Shown piece after piece: positions 50,649 to 63,139 of a stretch of DNA of 64,000 bases. Both the position numbers and the translations under genes were made by a program. Numbering within the stretch: position 1 is the stretch's first letter; each line of letters begins with the position of its first letter. This stretch comes from Vigna angularis (taxonomy: Eukaryota > Streptophyta > Magnoliopsida > Fabales > Fabaceae), in assembly GCF_016808095.1 (NCBI RefSeq), contig NC_068977.1:6384479-6448478 (forward strand). The letters are read 5' to 3'. Under the pieces are notes generated by a model. That model was given only the letters and a program-made list of their open reading frames with translations, ran no database searches and was not told the DNA's origin.

Positions 50649-53148
50649 TATCACAACTGGAAACGCGATGGGGAATGACTGGCGAGACTCTTTAAAACTA
50701 GTTAATGATTTGAAAATAGGAGTTTAGAGTTGCCACCATAGTTTATTCTGAAAAACTACGAAAAAACCATAGAATAAAGACATAGTCTACGAAATCAGAG
50801 TTTTAAGTTTGGGAGTCGGTTACGCATAGGAAAGGTGTTAACACCCTACAATATCTACCCGAAAGCAATACCTTTAATTAAACGTGCAAAGTTGATGTGG
50901 TTTTCAAAATGGTTATTTTCCCTCAAAATAACTGTTCAAGACAATAAAAATGGAAGAAAAATATTTTTGGAAAATTGAGAAATTGTTTGGAAAATTTATT
51001 TGGAAAGTGATTAAGGATAATTTTGGATATTTGGGAAGATGAACCTGACAAGGCATTGCCTTGCTCCTACGTATGACAAGGCATTGTCTTGCTCCTACGT
51101 ATCTCCATTTTTATAGAGAATCAAGTATCACGTAGTTCTTGCTCTTGCCATTTGAAAAAAAGTTGATACTTTTGATTTTAGAGATTTTATATTTTTTTTT
51201 TGTATTTTTGAAAAAAAAACAATATCATGATGAAATCAATAAGCTCAACACACAATTGAGATAAAATTATTTTGATGATTTTTGAAGGTTTTGTGTTTTT
51301 TATGATTTTTGAATTGTTTATAAAAATTAAGATAGAAAATAAAAACAAATTATATAGATATTTACATTGAATAAGAAAATTATCTTTAAATTTTTATTTA
51401 ACTACTAAGCAAATCAAAGACTTGACATGATAATAATTATATTTAATTATTATAAAAAGTTCAATTATCAAACAAATCCAAGACTTTAACATATGACAAT
51501 CAAAATTATTATTCAAAAAATGATTATTAAACAACTCCGAGACTACGTAATAATAAAAAATAGTCACACAAACATTTACACTTATTTACAAGAAAAGCAT
51601 TTTTAATTTTATTCTTTAAATAAATAAAAAACATTTTATCAAAAGGTATTCTTTAAAGTCCTAAAATCATTTTTAAAATTTTGTAATTTTATAATTTTAT
51701 CCCTTTTTTTATTATTATTTTGAAATTTTTATTTTTGTCTTTTGTTTTGTAATATTAAATATTTATTAAAAGGTGTGTGCAGTAAAATACAATAACCAAA
51801 GAAAATAAAACACTTTATTGCGTTTGAGATTTACTAATGGGGTACTTAAACATGAAAATAAAAGAAATCAAGGCCTCAAATAATAAACCAACAAAATATT
51901 AAATAAAGGAGTAAAAGTAATAAAAAAGAAGGTGCAGGAAGTAAAATGAAGTAAATAAAAAATAAAAACGACAAGGGTGGTAATAGGAAGCTAACGTGGG
52001 AATCAAAGATCTAACCTCCCTCTTATGCATTGTTATTGCACACAATTAGATAAGAATTTGGGGTTGTGCTACTGCTAGCGGGAAATGGATGATCGAGAAG
52101 TGTGAAAAGGCAGCGTAGAGTGGGGGTTCTGGAATTGTGATTTTGCAGAAAGGGATCGGTTTTTTGTTGTTTGTAGGTTCAGTTTGAGACTCATGGTGGC
52201 TACTGATTATGATTCATAGTTTCCAGTGGCAACACAGACATGGTAACAGGAAAGGACCAGGTTTTCCGTTTTTAGATTTTTGATCTCTAGACACAGGAAG
52301 GTGATTTTGATGTTGCCTTTTCTTTCGATTAAATGCAGGAATGGAATTCATGGAGGATGATGAAGATGAACTGATGGTTAGGGAGAGGTTAGAATGAAGA
52401 GATAAAAAGTGAAAGAGATGATGAAAGGAGTGAAAGAGGAATTCCCCCTGGTGTTCATGAAACTCGACCCCATTTCTAGAATTCACAGGATGAGAGTGTC
52501 GGTAAGGCTAATTGGCTTAGGAAAAACTGAAGGGAGATTGCCTGGGCTGAGGAAATTATTGCATGGTGGGTTGAAAAGTGTCGGTAACTGAAGAATAATT
52601 AGCTACACAATTAATTGATTGGGCGAAAATGGTGGAGAATAATTGGAGATGGAGGTGGAAAGGTTTCCAACCAAAGTATAGCCAAACAAATCCCAAACAA
52701 ATCAAAATAAAATAAATAAAAATGAAATATATTAAATAGAGTGATAAATCACGAAAGTGAAAATAAAATTACCTGAAATATCATAAATAAAATCAAACTA
52801 AATCAAATAAAATCAATTTAAAACAAATACAATTGAAACAAGTAATAAAATCACATGAAATAAATTTAAATACAAAAATCAAATAAAATCACACAAAATA
52901 AGATCAAATAAAGTTATATCAAACAACACAAAATCACAAAATAAAAAATAAGATCAAACACAATAAAAACATAATCACATGAAATAAAATCAACTTTAAC
53001 CATAATGATTGACAAAACAAAGTAAACATCATAAACATCATAAGATGTAAGAAGTATTTACATTTTTTAATTTTATACATTTATTATTATTTTTTCAATT
53101 TTTTTATTTTTATATTATAAATTACCCGAACAAAATTGGGTGTTGACA
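50649..53148 (-). mobile_element. Solo LTR (Gypsy type, Ogre/Tat-like) inserted in the minisatellite
   Basis: Read on the minus strand the insert starts TGTCAACACCCAATTTTGTTC, a start I associate with large plant Gypsy LTRs. It also contains, on the plus strand, GTTACGCATAGGAAAGGTGTTAACACCC-like sequence and two tandem copies of a block ending TTGCTCCTACGTAT (51050-51105), common in such LTRs. CTTGG flanks both sides (50644-50648 and 53149-53153) as a 5-bp target duplication, and the 27-bp array continues on either side. No gag-pol or second LTR is present, so this is a 2.5-kb solo LTR. The minus-strand 3' end reads TGATA at the target duplication, not the usual CA. Confidence 0.8.
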
Positions 53149-53880
53149 CTTGGCTCAACCTTCAGCTTGAGTAAACTCGACTCGACCATTAACATAACCT
53201 TAAGTCTATGTCTTCTCATTTTGACCTTCAGTCTGAGCTAACTCATCCTAACCTTTATAACAGGTTGCCTCAACCCGATGACTTTTAGCTTAGGAAGACT
53301 TAGCTCGACTTTTTGTCTAGGCCAACTTGACTCAACTTTCAACTTGCCTTTGTGTCCATGTGGTTAAATCATAACCTTCTGTCTAGGCTGACTCATCTCA
53401 ACTTTTATAACCGGCAGACTCGGATCGACCTTCGATCCAAAATGATTTGGCTCGACCTTCGACCTGACCTGACTTAGCTCGATCTTCAACCAAGAATGAC
53501 CCTTATCAACCTTCATTTCGGGTTGACTCAAGCCGATCTTAAGCTCAGGTTGACTCAGATCAACCTCGTTCCTAGTTGACTTAGCTCAACCTTCAGTCCA
53601 AGCGACTTCACCTTTACTTGACCTTAAGTATGAAGAGACTCATCCCAACCTTTATTTCGATTTGACTTTTCTTGTCCTTCGACCCTGGCTAATTAGGTTC
53701 GACTTGTAATATAGGTCGACTTGGTTCTACCTACACCCTAAGTCGACTCATCTCGACCTTTGACTCAAACCAACTCTGATCGACCTTAAGACTAAGTTTA
53801 CTATATTCGACCTTCCACCCAAAATGACTCAATTTGACCTTCGGTCGAGGTCGACTTGGCTTGACTTCTGATTGAATCTA
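53149..53880. repeat. 27-bp minisatellite, right block
   Basis: About 27 further copies of the GACTCGGCTCGACCTTCGAC-type unit, continuing the left block in the same orientation. The block ends near 53880, where the 3' flank shared by UGT-E and UGT-F begins. Confidence 0.85.
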
Positions 53881-54384
53881 TAAGGAATCTAAGATTAGGT
53901 GACCCTAACAGAGGAACTATTAACAAATGGAACTAATTGTATACTTTATCTAGGGAAACTTCCTATACTTAGATAGTCGAGACTAATTGTATACTCGATC
54001 AAAAGTGACAATAACAGTGGAATTCATTATTATTTAACTTTAAAGAATTGGATGTGGTTTTTAGATGAAGAAATGTTTTATACATAAAAATGTCTACATG
54101 ACGAATTTCATGATTTTTTTATACGAAAAATATGTTAAATATATAATTCATAATAATATACACATGAACAATGGTCGTACGATACGATCTCAAAGGAAAT
54201 AAAGAAAAAAAAAGCTACATAATAACATTGCGTTGTTTTGACGCTATAAAATAAAAAGACATGTAAATAAGAAATCTCAATGGCTTGAAAATATTGCTAA
54301 GGTTTTGTGAGAGTTTTCATCAAAATGTCTAGTTTTATTTTATCCAACATAAAGTATGCATAAATTAAATTCAAATGGCAATTC
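53881..54384. repeat. 3' flank of UGT-E, duplicated downstream of UGT-F
   Basis: The stretch matches 63140-63576 over most of its length (for example AAGGAATCTAAGATTAGGTG against AAGGAATCCAAGATCAGGTG, then GAATTGGATGTGGT, then GAAATGTTT...ACATAAAAATGTCTACATG). It shows that the duplication producing UGT-E and UGT-F extended about 0.45 kb beyond the stop codons. Confidence 0.85.
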
Positions 54385-57300
54385 TTACTCTTTAAGCCAC
54401 TTGACAAACCTATTAAGGTTCTCCAATGATGCACCACCTTTGACTATGTTGTTCATGACTTTCTCCTTCAACTCAAGAGACCTTGATTTTGTGTTCTCGT
54501 CAATAAGGATTTGCTCCACTTTCAATTTTACCTCTTTGCATGACACAAGTCCATTTTGGTCTTTGTCAAATCCCAATCCAACCTTCAACTCATCACAAAT
54601 ATATTTTTTGTTCAGAATTTGGTCTCCAAAATATGGCCAACACAAGAAAGGTACCCCGTTGGACAAACCTTCTATGGTAGAATTCCAACCACAGTGAGTG
54701 ACAAAACATGCTATGGCAGGGTGGCTTAAAACCTTTTGTTGAGGAGCCCAGCTAATTATCTTTCCTTTGTGCCCTTTGAATTCATGAGGGTATTCCATTT
54801 TATTATCTTCTCTTATAACCCAAAGAAAAGGTCTATTTGTGAGGGCTAATCCAAGGGCAAGTTCACTGAACTGGTTTTGGTCAAAATGAGTGAAACTACC
54901 AAATGCAACATACAACACTGTACCATGATGTTGTTCATCAAGCCAACTCATGCAAGACAGATCTTCTTCCCAGTATTGTCCAATTGCTTTTGTGATACCA
55001 ATTTTACTATCATAACTTCTTAATAATGGACCAATTGGTAGGAGCTTAGGAAGAAATGATAATGCACCAGGTTCAAGTTCATGTGTGGTGTTGCAGAGCC
55101 ACCATTCTGCCAAATTTAAGCTTTGACAACAATGTCTTAAATACTGAAATACTATCTTACCATTTATTTTGTCTCCCATGTTGAGCCAAAAAAAGTCTCC
55201 TGTTTTCATCTCAGCCATACTTGGTGATATTTGAATTGTCTCTTTCGTTGTTAATCTTACTCCTACAATAAAAAACAAAAAAGAAGCATTATTGTGGCAA
55301 TTTTTAATTAAATGTTTAATACTTCTACTTATATGCACTAAATATTCCTAAAAATATAATTTGATAACTTCATAAATAGCCATATATTGTAATCAATTAT
55401 AAAAAGCACTAGTATGAAAATTTCCTTTTACATAAAGATATTGTACTTTATTGATTGATAGGCATGGTCACGTAATTTGTATTTTCTCTTCAATGAAAGT
55501 ATTAAAATCATGTTTTTAAGTTTTCAGTAAATAAAATTCAGTGAATTTTATATATTATTGTGATACAGAACAAGGAAACATTGAGTATGAATGTGAGAAC
55601 TACATCATTCAACGTAGATATAGTGTTGGGATAAACTTAAATTTAGGGTTTATTTGTAATTACTTTTTTGTTTTTCATTTAAGTTGTACTTTTCTATTTT
55701 TTTTGTTGTTCTTGGGTTCAGGTTTGTCAGTTGTCGCATATGTTTCTATTTGTGTTTCGTTGTAGTTGGTTTTTTTTATATTCTTGATATATTCGGCAGT
55801 TATTTGGTCAATATTATTTTCAAGTATTCGTTGATCAGTATTCAGTTATTGATATACGACTATTTAATGGCCTGCTCTATTCAATGAATTTACACAAAGT
55901 TATAATTCAAAAATTTTTGGGTCATTTATTTTTTACAAATTGGTATCAGAGCTAAGCCTTGAGTGTTTGAGTGCGAAAAAAGAAAGATAGTGCTAGAGTG
56001 AAAAAAGAGAGAAAGAAGCGTGCTTAAGTGTTTGAGGAAAAGAGAGTGAGATGTCAAATCTTGTAAACGGTATGTTCCTATCGCAATTGATGGAGAAAAC
56101 CAATTATGATAATTGAAGTCCATAGATGAAGGCTTTTCTTGGATACCAAGACGCGTGGGATGTAGTAAAGAATGGATATGAAGAACTAGCGGAGGATGAA
56201 GAACAAACTATTGCACAAATTGTCGCGTTGAGAAAAACTTGAGTGAAGGGCTAATTGGCTTTGTATCTATTGTACATAGTCGTGGACGACGAATCTGACT
56301 TTGAGAAAATAGCAAAAACTGCATCTTCAAGATAAGTGTGGGAGATCTTGAAAATTGCATATAAAGGGGATACTCGTGTTAAGCAAGTTTCGCTTCAAAC
56401 TCTTAGAGGAAAGTTTAGAAACTAGAGCATGGAAGAGAAATAATGAGTAGCCAAGTACATAACTCGGGTGGAGACTGTAACAAATCAACTCGACAGAAAT
56501 GGTGTCTGCGAATCAAGTTGTGGAAAAGATCTTAAATTCGTTGAGAAACAATTTTGAGAATATAGTTTGCGCCATCGAGGAGTCCAAGGATCTATGAACA
56601 CTCTTAGTTGAAGTGCTTGTTTGGTCCTTAGAGTGCATGAGCAGCGGAGAAGGAAGAATTCACAGCCACTTGATCAAGTACTTCAAGCAAAACATGACGT
56701 GTAGAGAGATGCTTAAAACACTCAAGGTCGAGGTCTTGGTGGAAAAGGCTGAGAAAGTCGATGAACCGAAGGTCATGATCGAGATGACCATGAAGACGAC
56801 AAAGAACAAATTAGCTAGCAAAATGGGTGTGGTCGAGGACAAGGTAGAGCTTGGGAAGGCTGGCTAATAGTGCAATGTTTTAAATGTGGAAAGTATAACC
56901 ACTATACAAATGAGTGCAGATCGACAAGATGCAATAACTCTAATAAGGTTGTTCACATAACAAAGTACTTTTAGGAATTTCCTTACTGAAGAGGATGAGG
57001 AAGAAATAGGAATTTTGTTGATGGCAAAGAGCTTGAACACCAATATGCCGAGCTAGAGACCAGATGCCAAGCTACGTCCACGTGATGGGAAGGAGACTGG
57101 ATGTTGAGCTGAGCTGCATGATGTCAGGAAGATTGGAAGCTGAGTTGTGTTCGAACTAGAGATCAAGTGTCGACCACAAGGACATTTCGAAAAGTTTGGA
57201 TACTAGCAAGTAGAGCTCGCCAACATTGCCGAATAAAAAGGATTGCTCAACAAATTTTCCAAATGGCAAGAAGAACTCGACTAAAATGCCGAACAACAAA

Positions 57301-60300
57301 GAGAACTCGGGAAAATAGATGATCATACTTATGAAATCAACAAGACAACTAAGTAGCATGGAGAGGACAAGAAGACACCCTGACATATCAATGGTGCATT
57401 TGAAGAGGTTGACATCGTGCATTGAGAGCTCGAAGAAGCGTATGGGGAGTTTGAAGAGCAACTTGACAAGATTGCCAAGTAGTATGGAGAGCTCGTATAA
57501 ACAATTGAGTATGATGGATAGGTCGGCCAGACAACAGAACAACCTAAAAAGGGTAAAAGAAAGCTCGGACAACCCATAAGGGTGACTTGGAAGTTTGGTG
57601 GAGAGTTGGGTTAAGAGTTTGATGTAAAGCTTGGTGGAGGGTTTAGTGACGAGCTCAATAGAGCATGTCGAAAGAGCATGAGGTTTGGATAGCCTAGAAA
57701 GTTTGGCAGAGAATGTGGAGATCTTAGATAACACAATACATTAGGTAGGAAACTCAAATATCTTTGTCTGGAAACCAAGTAGCTTGATAAAGCATGAGAA
57801 TGGCCCGACTAGCCTCTGCATAGCTCAGAGGAGAATGTAAAGAGCCCGATGAAGTATGAGAGAAGCTCAATTAATTTGATGGGATGCCTGGATAGTCTAA
57901 AAAGTCTGGCATAGAGCGTGAAGATCTTAGATAACTCAAAAAGGAACATGTAGAGCCTGATAATGGATGAGAATAGAGTCTCAATTGGAAGCTTGAAGAA
58001 AGGGTGAAGTGTCTCAGCATAGAGAACCATATATGAAAAGAGTTGGCATATAAAAATATGAAAGAGGAGTTTGCCCATGAGTTGGCATAGAACAATCTAA
58101 AAAAGGAGCTTTCCCATGTTAGCAAGGAGAAGCACCATCTTGGCGGAGTCACCATTGATAAGTTGAATTTCAAAAGGAATAAGCATGGCCGGGAAGAGAT
58201 GAATGAGAATGAATACGAAAATATGAACCAAAACAATGATATTGGAGGAAGAATCATGTGCAACGAACGTAAGGATAGTAAAAGAGTTGAAGCTACAATA
58301 GCTCGTGGTGGTAGCAAGGTTACTTAGAAGACGACCATGGTCAAGAAGAAGTCAATCATGGTTAATAAGAAGATAACCATTATGAGGGAAAAGTTGGCCA
58401 TGGTTAATAAGACAGATAAGATGAAGAACAAGTCGGTCAATGTTATTGAGAAGTCAGTCAAAGAAATAGAGAAGTTGGTTAAGGTGAAAAACAGAATGAC
58501 TATAATGAAAATAAAGACCCTGCCTGTTTATGGAAGGAGCAAACTTAGTAATGGATGAAGGATAGCAAAATTTAAGTTTTTTTTGGAATAAACTTAAATT
58601 TAGGGTTTATTGCAATTACACTTTTATTTTTGTTTTTTGTTTAAGTTGTATTTTTCTGTTTTTATTGCTAGGTACAGGTTTGTCGATTGCCACTTATGTT
58701 TATGTTTGTGTTTTGTTGTACCTAGTTCTATTTTTATTCTTGATGTACTCAGTCAATTATTTGGTCAATATTATTTTCATGTACTAAATTATTAGTGTTC
58801 AATTACTCATACATAATTATTTAGTGGTCTGTTCTATTCATTGAATTTACATAGAGTTACATTCATATATTAGTTGTATCATTTATTTTTTACCCATAAT
58901 CGGTGTTAATATTATTGATTAAAATTATTAAAATCAAGTTTTTTTAGTTTTTAATAAATAAATTTAACTGAACTTTATATATTAGTGTGATATGTAACAA
59001 TGAAACATTGAGTGTTACAATTACATCAACATGAATGTAGATCATAATTTGTCTTAATATTATTGATTTTTTTTTCTAAATATACCGTTTGAAGTGAAAT
59101 TTAAGCTTAATTCAATATCATAAAATCGGTTTGTAAGTTGAGATCTACATTCATTTATATATATTATGAATTAGCTTTATCTTTAATTAATGTGGTACTT
59201 CCAACACACCTTTACAATGAGGTATTTATATCTGGTATATGAAACTAGACTTTAAAAGGTGGTCCTGTAATAGATAGAATAGTAAACCTAACAAAGCTAT
59301 AATATAGTCTAACCTAATTTATGATACCATGTTAATATTACGTTAGTAAATGAATTTTAATTCTAACTCTTTCTTCTAGAAACTGATTATAAAATAAAAT
59401 TTAGATTTATGAATTGATTTTATTATACATATATAATTAAACACTACGTGAAAAACACAATTCATATATATTATTTAAAACCTAATATTTATTTTTATTG
59501 TAATTTTTTTTTAGAACGAGGAAGATATCAACACAATTAAAGAAGTTTTTTCCCATGGTTAAGATATTTTTTATGTACTAGAAATCATTACTTGTTATGG
59601 ATAGAATTGTATATGCTTTGATGTTGTTAGTTTAGTTTTTGTTAATAACTATGATCAGTTTAGATATGATTTAATTTCGATATATTAAAATATTGATGTA
59701 TTTAAGTACAAGTTTTTAAATTGTTATAGAACATATATCACTGTTTAAGATCTATATTACTTCTCTAATTGGTATTCATACTTATAAATAACCAATATAA
59801 AATATACTACACATATATCTACAACACTAATTAACAATTTAAAAAACCTCTATTTCACGTCAGGACCACTTATATATATATATATATATATATAAGTTAC
59901 GTGCAAACTTACTCTAATAATAAAAAACATATGAAATAATATTTTTATACTCTTTTCTTTATGTCAAGTTTTGTTATAAATTAAAAATAATAATTTGCTT
60001 GATTTGTAATCAAAATATTTAATAATTTTTAATATAAATTATTGTGTCTCATAAAACATAATTCTAAAAGACTTTTCATGTCAGATTTTCCATGAAAAAA
60101 TTTAACAAACTGTATCCTATCAAATAAAATAATATACTTATTATGATTATATTTCGATACATGTATAAATGGTTCAATTTGTTTAAAATCATGTAACAAC
60201 AAACAGAATTACTTTATGACCTAATACACTTAGAAAAACATGCAATATAAATAAACTAAAACAAACTGAATTTAAAAGTAATAAAATCACATTTAAAGTA

Positions 60301-60843
60301 TTCTTTTATAAAAAAAACCAGATAAAGTATGAGAATAAGGTCAGCATCATCCTTACCCTCAAAATCTATGGTCCCACCATGAATAAGAGAGGGAAGACTC
60401 CACAACAAGGCAAAGATAGCAGCTGATGAAGGCCACACTATTGCTCCTTTGATCCCAAATTTTCTTCCAACATCCAACGCCCAAGCCATACACAAATCTG
60501 CAACAACGAAGCTGATTCTGTTATCACCTTTCAAGTTCATATCCTCTATCAGCTTCTCAAGTGCTTTTGGCATGGAGTTCTGCAGACCATCACACAGCTT
60601 GCTCAGATCGTTTCTGTCATCATCAGCTCCTAACCCATCAGGAACTGAAACCAACTTCACCGCCTGGTTCGTACCATGTTGTTGCTCTCCGAACGAACTC
60701 ACCACTCGCCTGTGGTCGAATTCTGTGTTCACAAAAACCACTCTGCAACCATTCTCGACCAACTTCTGTGACAGGATCATCAAGGGATTCACATGTCCTT
60801 GGGCTGGATAAGGTACCACCAGCACAACTGGAAGATTGCTCAT
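54385..60843 (-). CDS. UGT83A1-like: UGT-E: UDP-glycosyltransferase, UGT83A1-like, two exons with a 5.1-kb intron
   Basis: Predicted cytosolic UDP-sugar glycosyltransferase, acceptor unknown. Exon 1 is 60357-60843, ending GAGG before GTAAGG. Exon 2 is 54385-55262, preceded by TGTAG. Joining them keeps the phase-1 Gly codon (FEG/VRLTTKE) and gives 454 aa, a full-length enzyme. His17 in PYPAQGH is catalytic, and the Asp in VVADL is its partner. The PSPG box WAPQQKVLSH...HCGWNSTIEG...FGDQ is intact. The intron is 5094 bp against 141-994 bp in the other complete genes, because a gag-only LTR element (55624-58895) sits in it. Exon 1 has LIHGGTIDFEG where its neighbours have an IHDGI(I/V)DSDG-like form, and the exons fit no other partner in the window. 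Whether the long intron is spliced properly cannot be judged from sequence. Confidence 0.85.
55500..55623. repeat. Tandem duplication copy 1, left part, in the UGT-E intron
   Basis: This stretch matches 58926-59045 (ATTAAAATCATG..., TTTTATATATTA.TGTGATA, GAAACATTGAGT, ACATCA). The remaining end of the same copy lies at 58896-58920, directly beyond the retroelement. The unit was about 150 bp long before the insertion. Confidence 0.8.
56051..56930 (+). pseudogene. Decayed Copia gag with CCHC zinc knuckle
   Basis: From ATG at 56051 the frame reads MSNLVNGMFLSQLMEKTNYD, then N and a stop where Copia gag has Trp (YDNW), then MKAFLGYQDAWDVVKNGYEE. That is the UBN2-type gag N terminus. At 56876-56918 it encodes CFKCGKYNHYTNEC, a complete C-x2-C-x4-H-x4-C zinc knuckle for RNA binding. 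Several stops and frame changes lie between. It was the structural protein of the element; it is now dead. Confidence 0.8.
57160..58080 (+). repeat. Degenerate short repeats, former coiled-coil ORF of the retroelement
   Basis: One plus-strand frame reads FEEVDIVH-stop-ELEEAYGEFEEQ, then LDKIAK-stop-YGELV. It is a heptad-like Glu/Leu-rich repeat pattern interrupted by stops. At the DNA level GAGCTCG and AAGTTTGG-type blocks recur every 24-36 bp. Long minus-strand ORFs over this region (57156-57734, 57871-58317) are antisense by-products. The role in the original element is unknown. Confidence 0.6.
58921..59075. repeat. Tandem duplication copy 2 in the UGT-E intron (uninterrupted)
   Basis: This is the intact version of the unit split by the retroelement: it runs from ATTAAAATCAAG through GTAGATCATAATTT to TTAATATTATTGATT. 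Comparison with copy 1 places the insertion site at GTAGAT/CATAAT. Confidence 0.8.
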
Positions 60844-63139
60844 GTTCTTCTCACGGTTTTTTCTTTTTCTGATGCCCCTTTTATTATTTGATGATACAGG
60901 GATATTTCTTGCTATTTATTCTGGTTTTCTTTATTTTATGAATTTAGAATTAAAATAAATATATTTTTATGTTTTTTTAAAATATTATGATTATTTCTTT
61001 CTCCAAGAGTGAGAAATTTAATTATCTCACCTTCCAAAATCTTGTTCTATACAGGGTATTCTACTAGTTCCTGAAAAAGACAACCACTTATTGCTTTTAA
61101 ATATGGAAATATTTTTTCTAACAATTCTTTTTTAACAATTTTTTTGACATGACATGGTGGCTTATGACGGGTTTTCAAATATTTTTCTGAAAATAAATTT
61201 AAACAAACAAATAAAACAATGACATGTGATCCATTATAAAAAATTGTTAAAATTTGTTATTAAAATATCATGATCTTTAAATATATATAAACATTAATAT
61301 TAGTTTTGTAAACATTATTATTTTTGTCCGAATGATAGCAGACCGTTGTCAGAATGATAGCAGACAGTTGTCAGAATGATAGCAAACAAATTTTAATTAA
61401 AAATATTATTTTAGTTCTTGAAATGATTCCATGTCCTGCTTTTGAAATTTTGACAGCCTTTGTTACATGTTTTATACAGGAGAAACTTTAACAGGAGAAA
61501 CTTTAACGTATTTGGATTTCTTTGAATAATATGACGATAGAAATGTGTAATTTTTTAATTTTTACTACATAATGTCAATTATACATATTTATAAAAATTT
61601 TAAAAATGATTTAAAACTATTTAATAATACTATAAAAATATAAAAGTATTCATTATTTGATTTATTAAAATATTAATATAATAAATATTATCTATTTGAC
61701 TTGGTAAAGTCGGCATGCCACTTCATTTACTTTCCTTGTGTTTATAATGAAATAATATTTAATTTCCTTTCCATTTTTAAATAATATTTTATTTTTTATT
61801 CATAAATTTTCTTAAAGTAATTAAAATCTCAGTATTTTTCATTAATTATTTCAAATTATTTTTTATTTTAATTTTTAATGCTTAATTTTATTCTCCTTTA
61901 AAGGAAATCCTCCCACAATTTGGTCCACATGAAACTGAATTTCCAAGGGATTTTTTATTTCAAACATCAAAAAGTTACTTAAAAGTTCTGTCCATTTGAA
62001 GAAATAATCTTTATTGGTTTTGAAGAAATTCTTTCAAAAAATTATTATTTATGGGATATTTTAAGGATGTTAATTTTGTAATATATTTGGAATAAAAGTT
62101 ATTATTATTATAATGGTATGTAGAAAAAAATAATAAGAAATAAAAAATAACTTTAAAATTTTATAATATTATTATTAATCAAAATATTTTTAATTATAAT
62201 ACTTTTTTCACAAAATTAACAATAGAATTTTTTTTCAAATTATATTTTAAAAAATCATAATTTATTTTTTTATTTTATTTGTTCTCCCGAAGTAATTAAA
62301 ATTGGTGCACAATATATTTGATTAATCATTTTAGATTAATTTTTCTTAATTTTAATTTTAATTTTCCTTCCCATTTTAGATAAAATAAAGAAACAAAAAA
62401 GTCAAAGAACGTCTATTTAGGAAATTAATTTTTCAATAGATCTGTTTAAAGAATTTTTCTTTAAAAAAATATTTTTTTGAGAAAAAAAATCACGTTTAAA
62501 ACTATTTACTTTTCAAAAATCAATATATGAAAAACAAAAACAGCAAAACTGAGTTAAACATCTATTCCAAAAGGTTTTTCACTATTTAGTTAGAATGGAC
62601 GTTGCACATGTGTGGTTGTTTTTTTATACCAGTGTTCATTTTCTTTTATTTTAATAAAAATTTATACAACTATAAAATAAATTTATTGAAAATTATTATT
62701 TAAATAATAAAATTGGAAAAAATATGTATAAAAAATCTTTATTTATATATATATATAAGTATAGATTTCCGTATTTTAACAAGTTAAAATCCAATACTTA
62801 TATTAATTTATTTAAATAAAAGTATATGTTAAAATTTTTTTCCCACCTTTAAGCTTAATTAAGTCTTTTTTTTAAGTGTAAATGAAACTTAAAGCACAAA
62901 AGACAATAGCACAAAGATAACAAGAAGCACCAAGCAAACTTTCCATGACCACGTAACATTATTGTTATTATGTGTCCTTTTAAGTTACGAAAAAAATGAT
63001 GTTAAGAAAGTTGTGTTAGAACTAGTTTCCATAATGAAGTGCAAAAGGGCTGCAAACAGAAAGGAAAACAATCAAGAGAAGATGCTCACAAACTTTTCTA
63101 ACTTGACATACGTGAGACATTAAGTTATGAAAATAAATG
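60844..63139. other. Intergenic DNA between UGT-E and UGT-F
   Basis: No gene is recognised. The first 150 bp upstream of the UGT-E ATG (60844-61000) is its likely promoter and has only a weak AATAAATAGC-type TATA match near 60920. A 21-22 bp unit (GAATGATAGCAGAC.GTTGTCA) is repeated nearly three times at 61331-61388. The rest is extremely AT-rich. Confidence 0.55.

Larger units (their letters stand above)
55624..58895 (+). mobile_element. Gag-only Copia-like LTR retrotransposon in the UGT-E intron
   Basis: Direct LTRs lie at 55624-55937 (TGTTGGGATAAACT...TTTTACA) and about 58583-58895 and share long blocks (AAACTTAAATTTAGGGTTTAT, TTATTTGGTCAATATTATTTTCA). TGGTATCAGAGC at 55941-55952 is the standard initiator-Met tRNA primer-binding site. 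Internal sequence has a decayed gag (see separate entry) and a repeat-rich coiled-coil-like stretch, but no protease, integrase or reverse transcriptase. At 3.27 kb it is non-autonomous. It runs antisense to UGT-E. LTRs are clearly diverged, so the insertion is not recent. Confidence 0.9.

Noticed and set aside
57156..57734. 192-codon minus-strand ORF
   Set aside because: It is antisense to the repeat-rich interior of the LTR element, with repeated Leu/Ser-rich composition and no family similarity.
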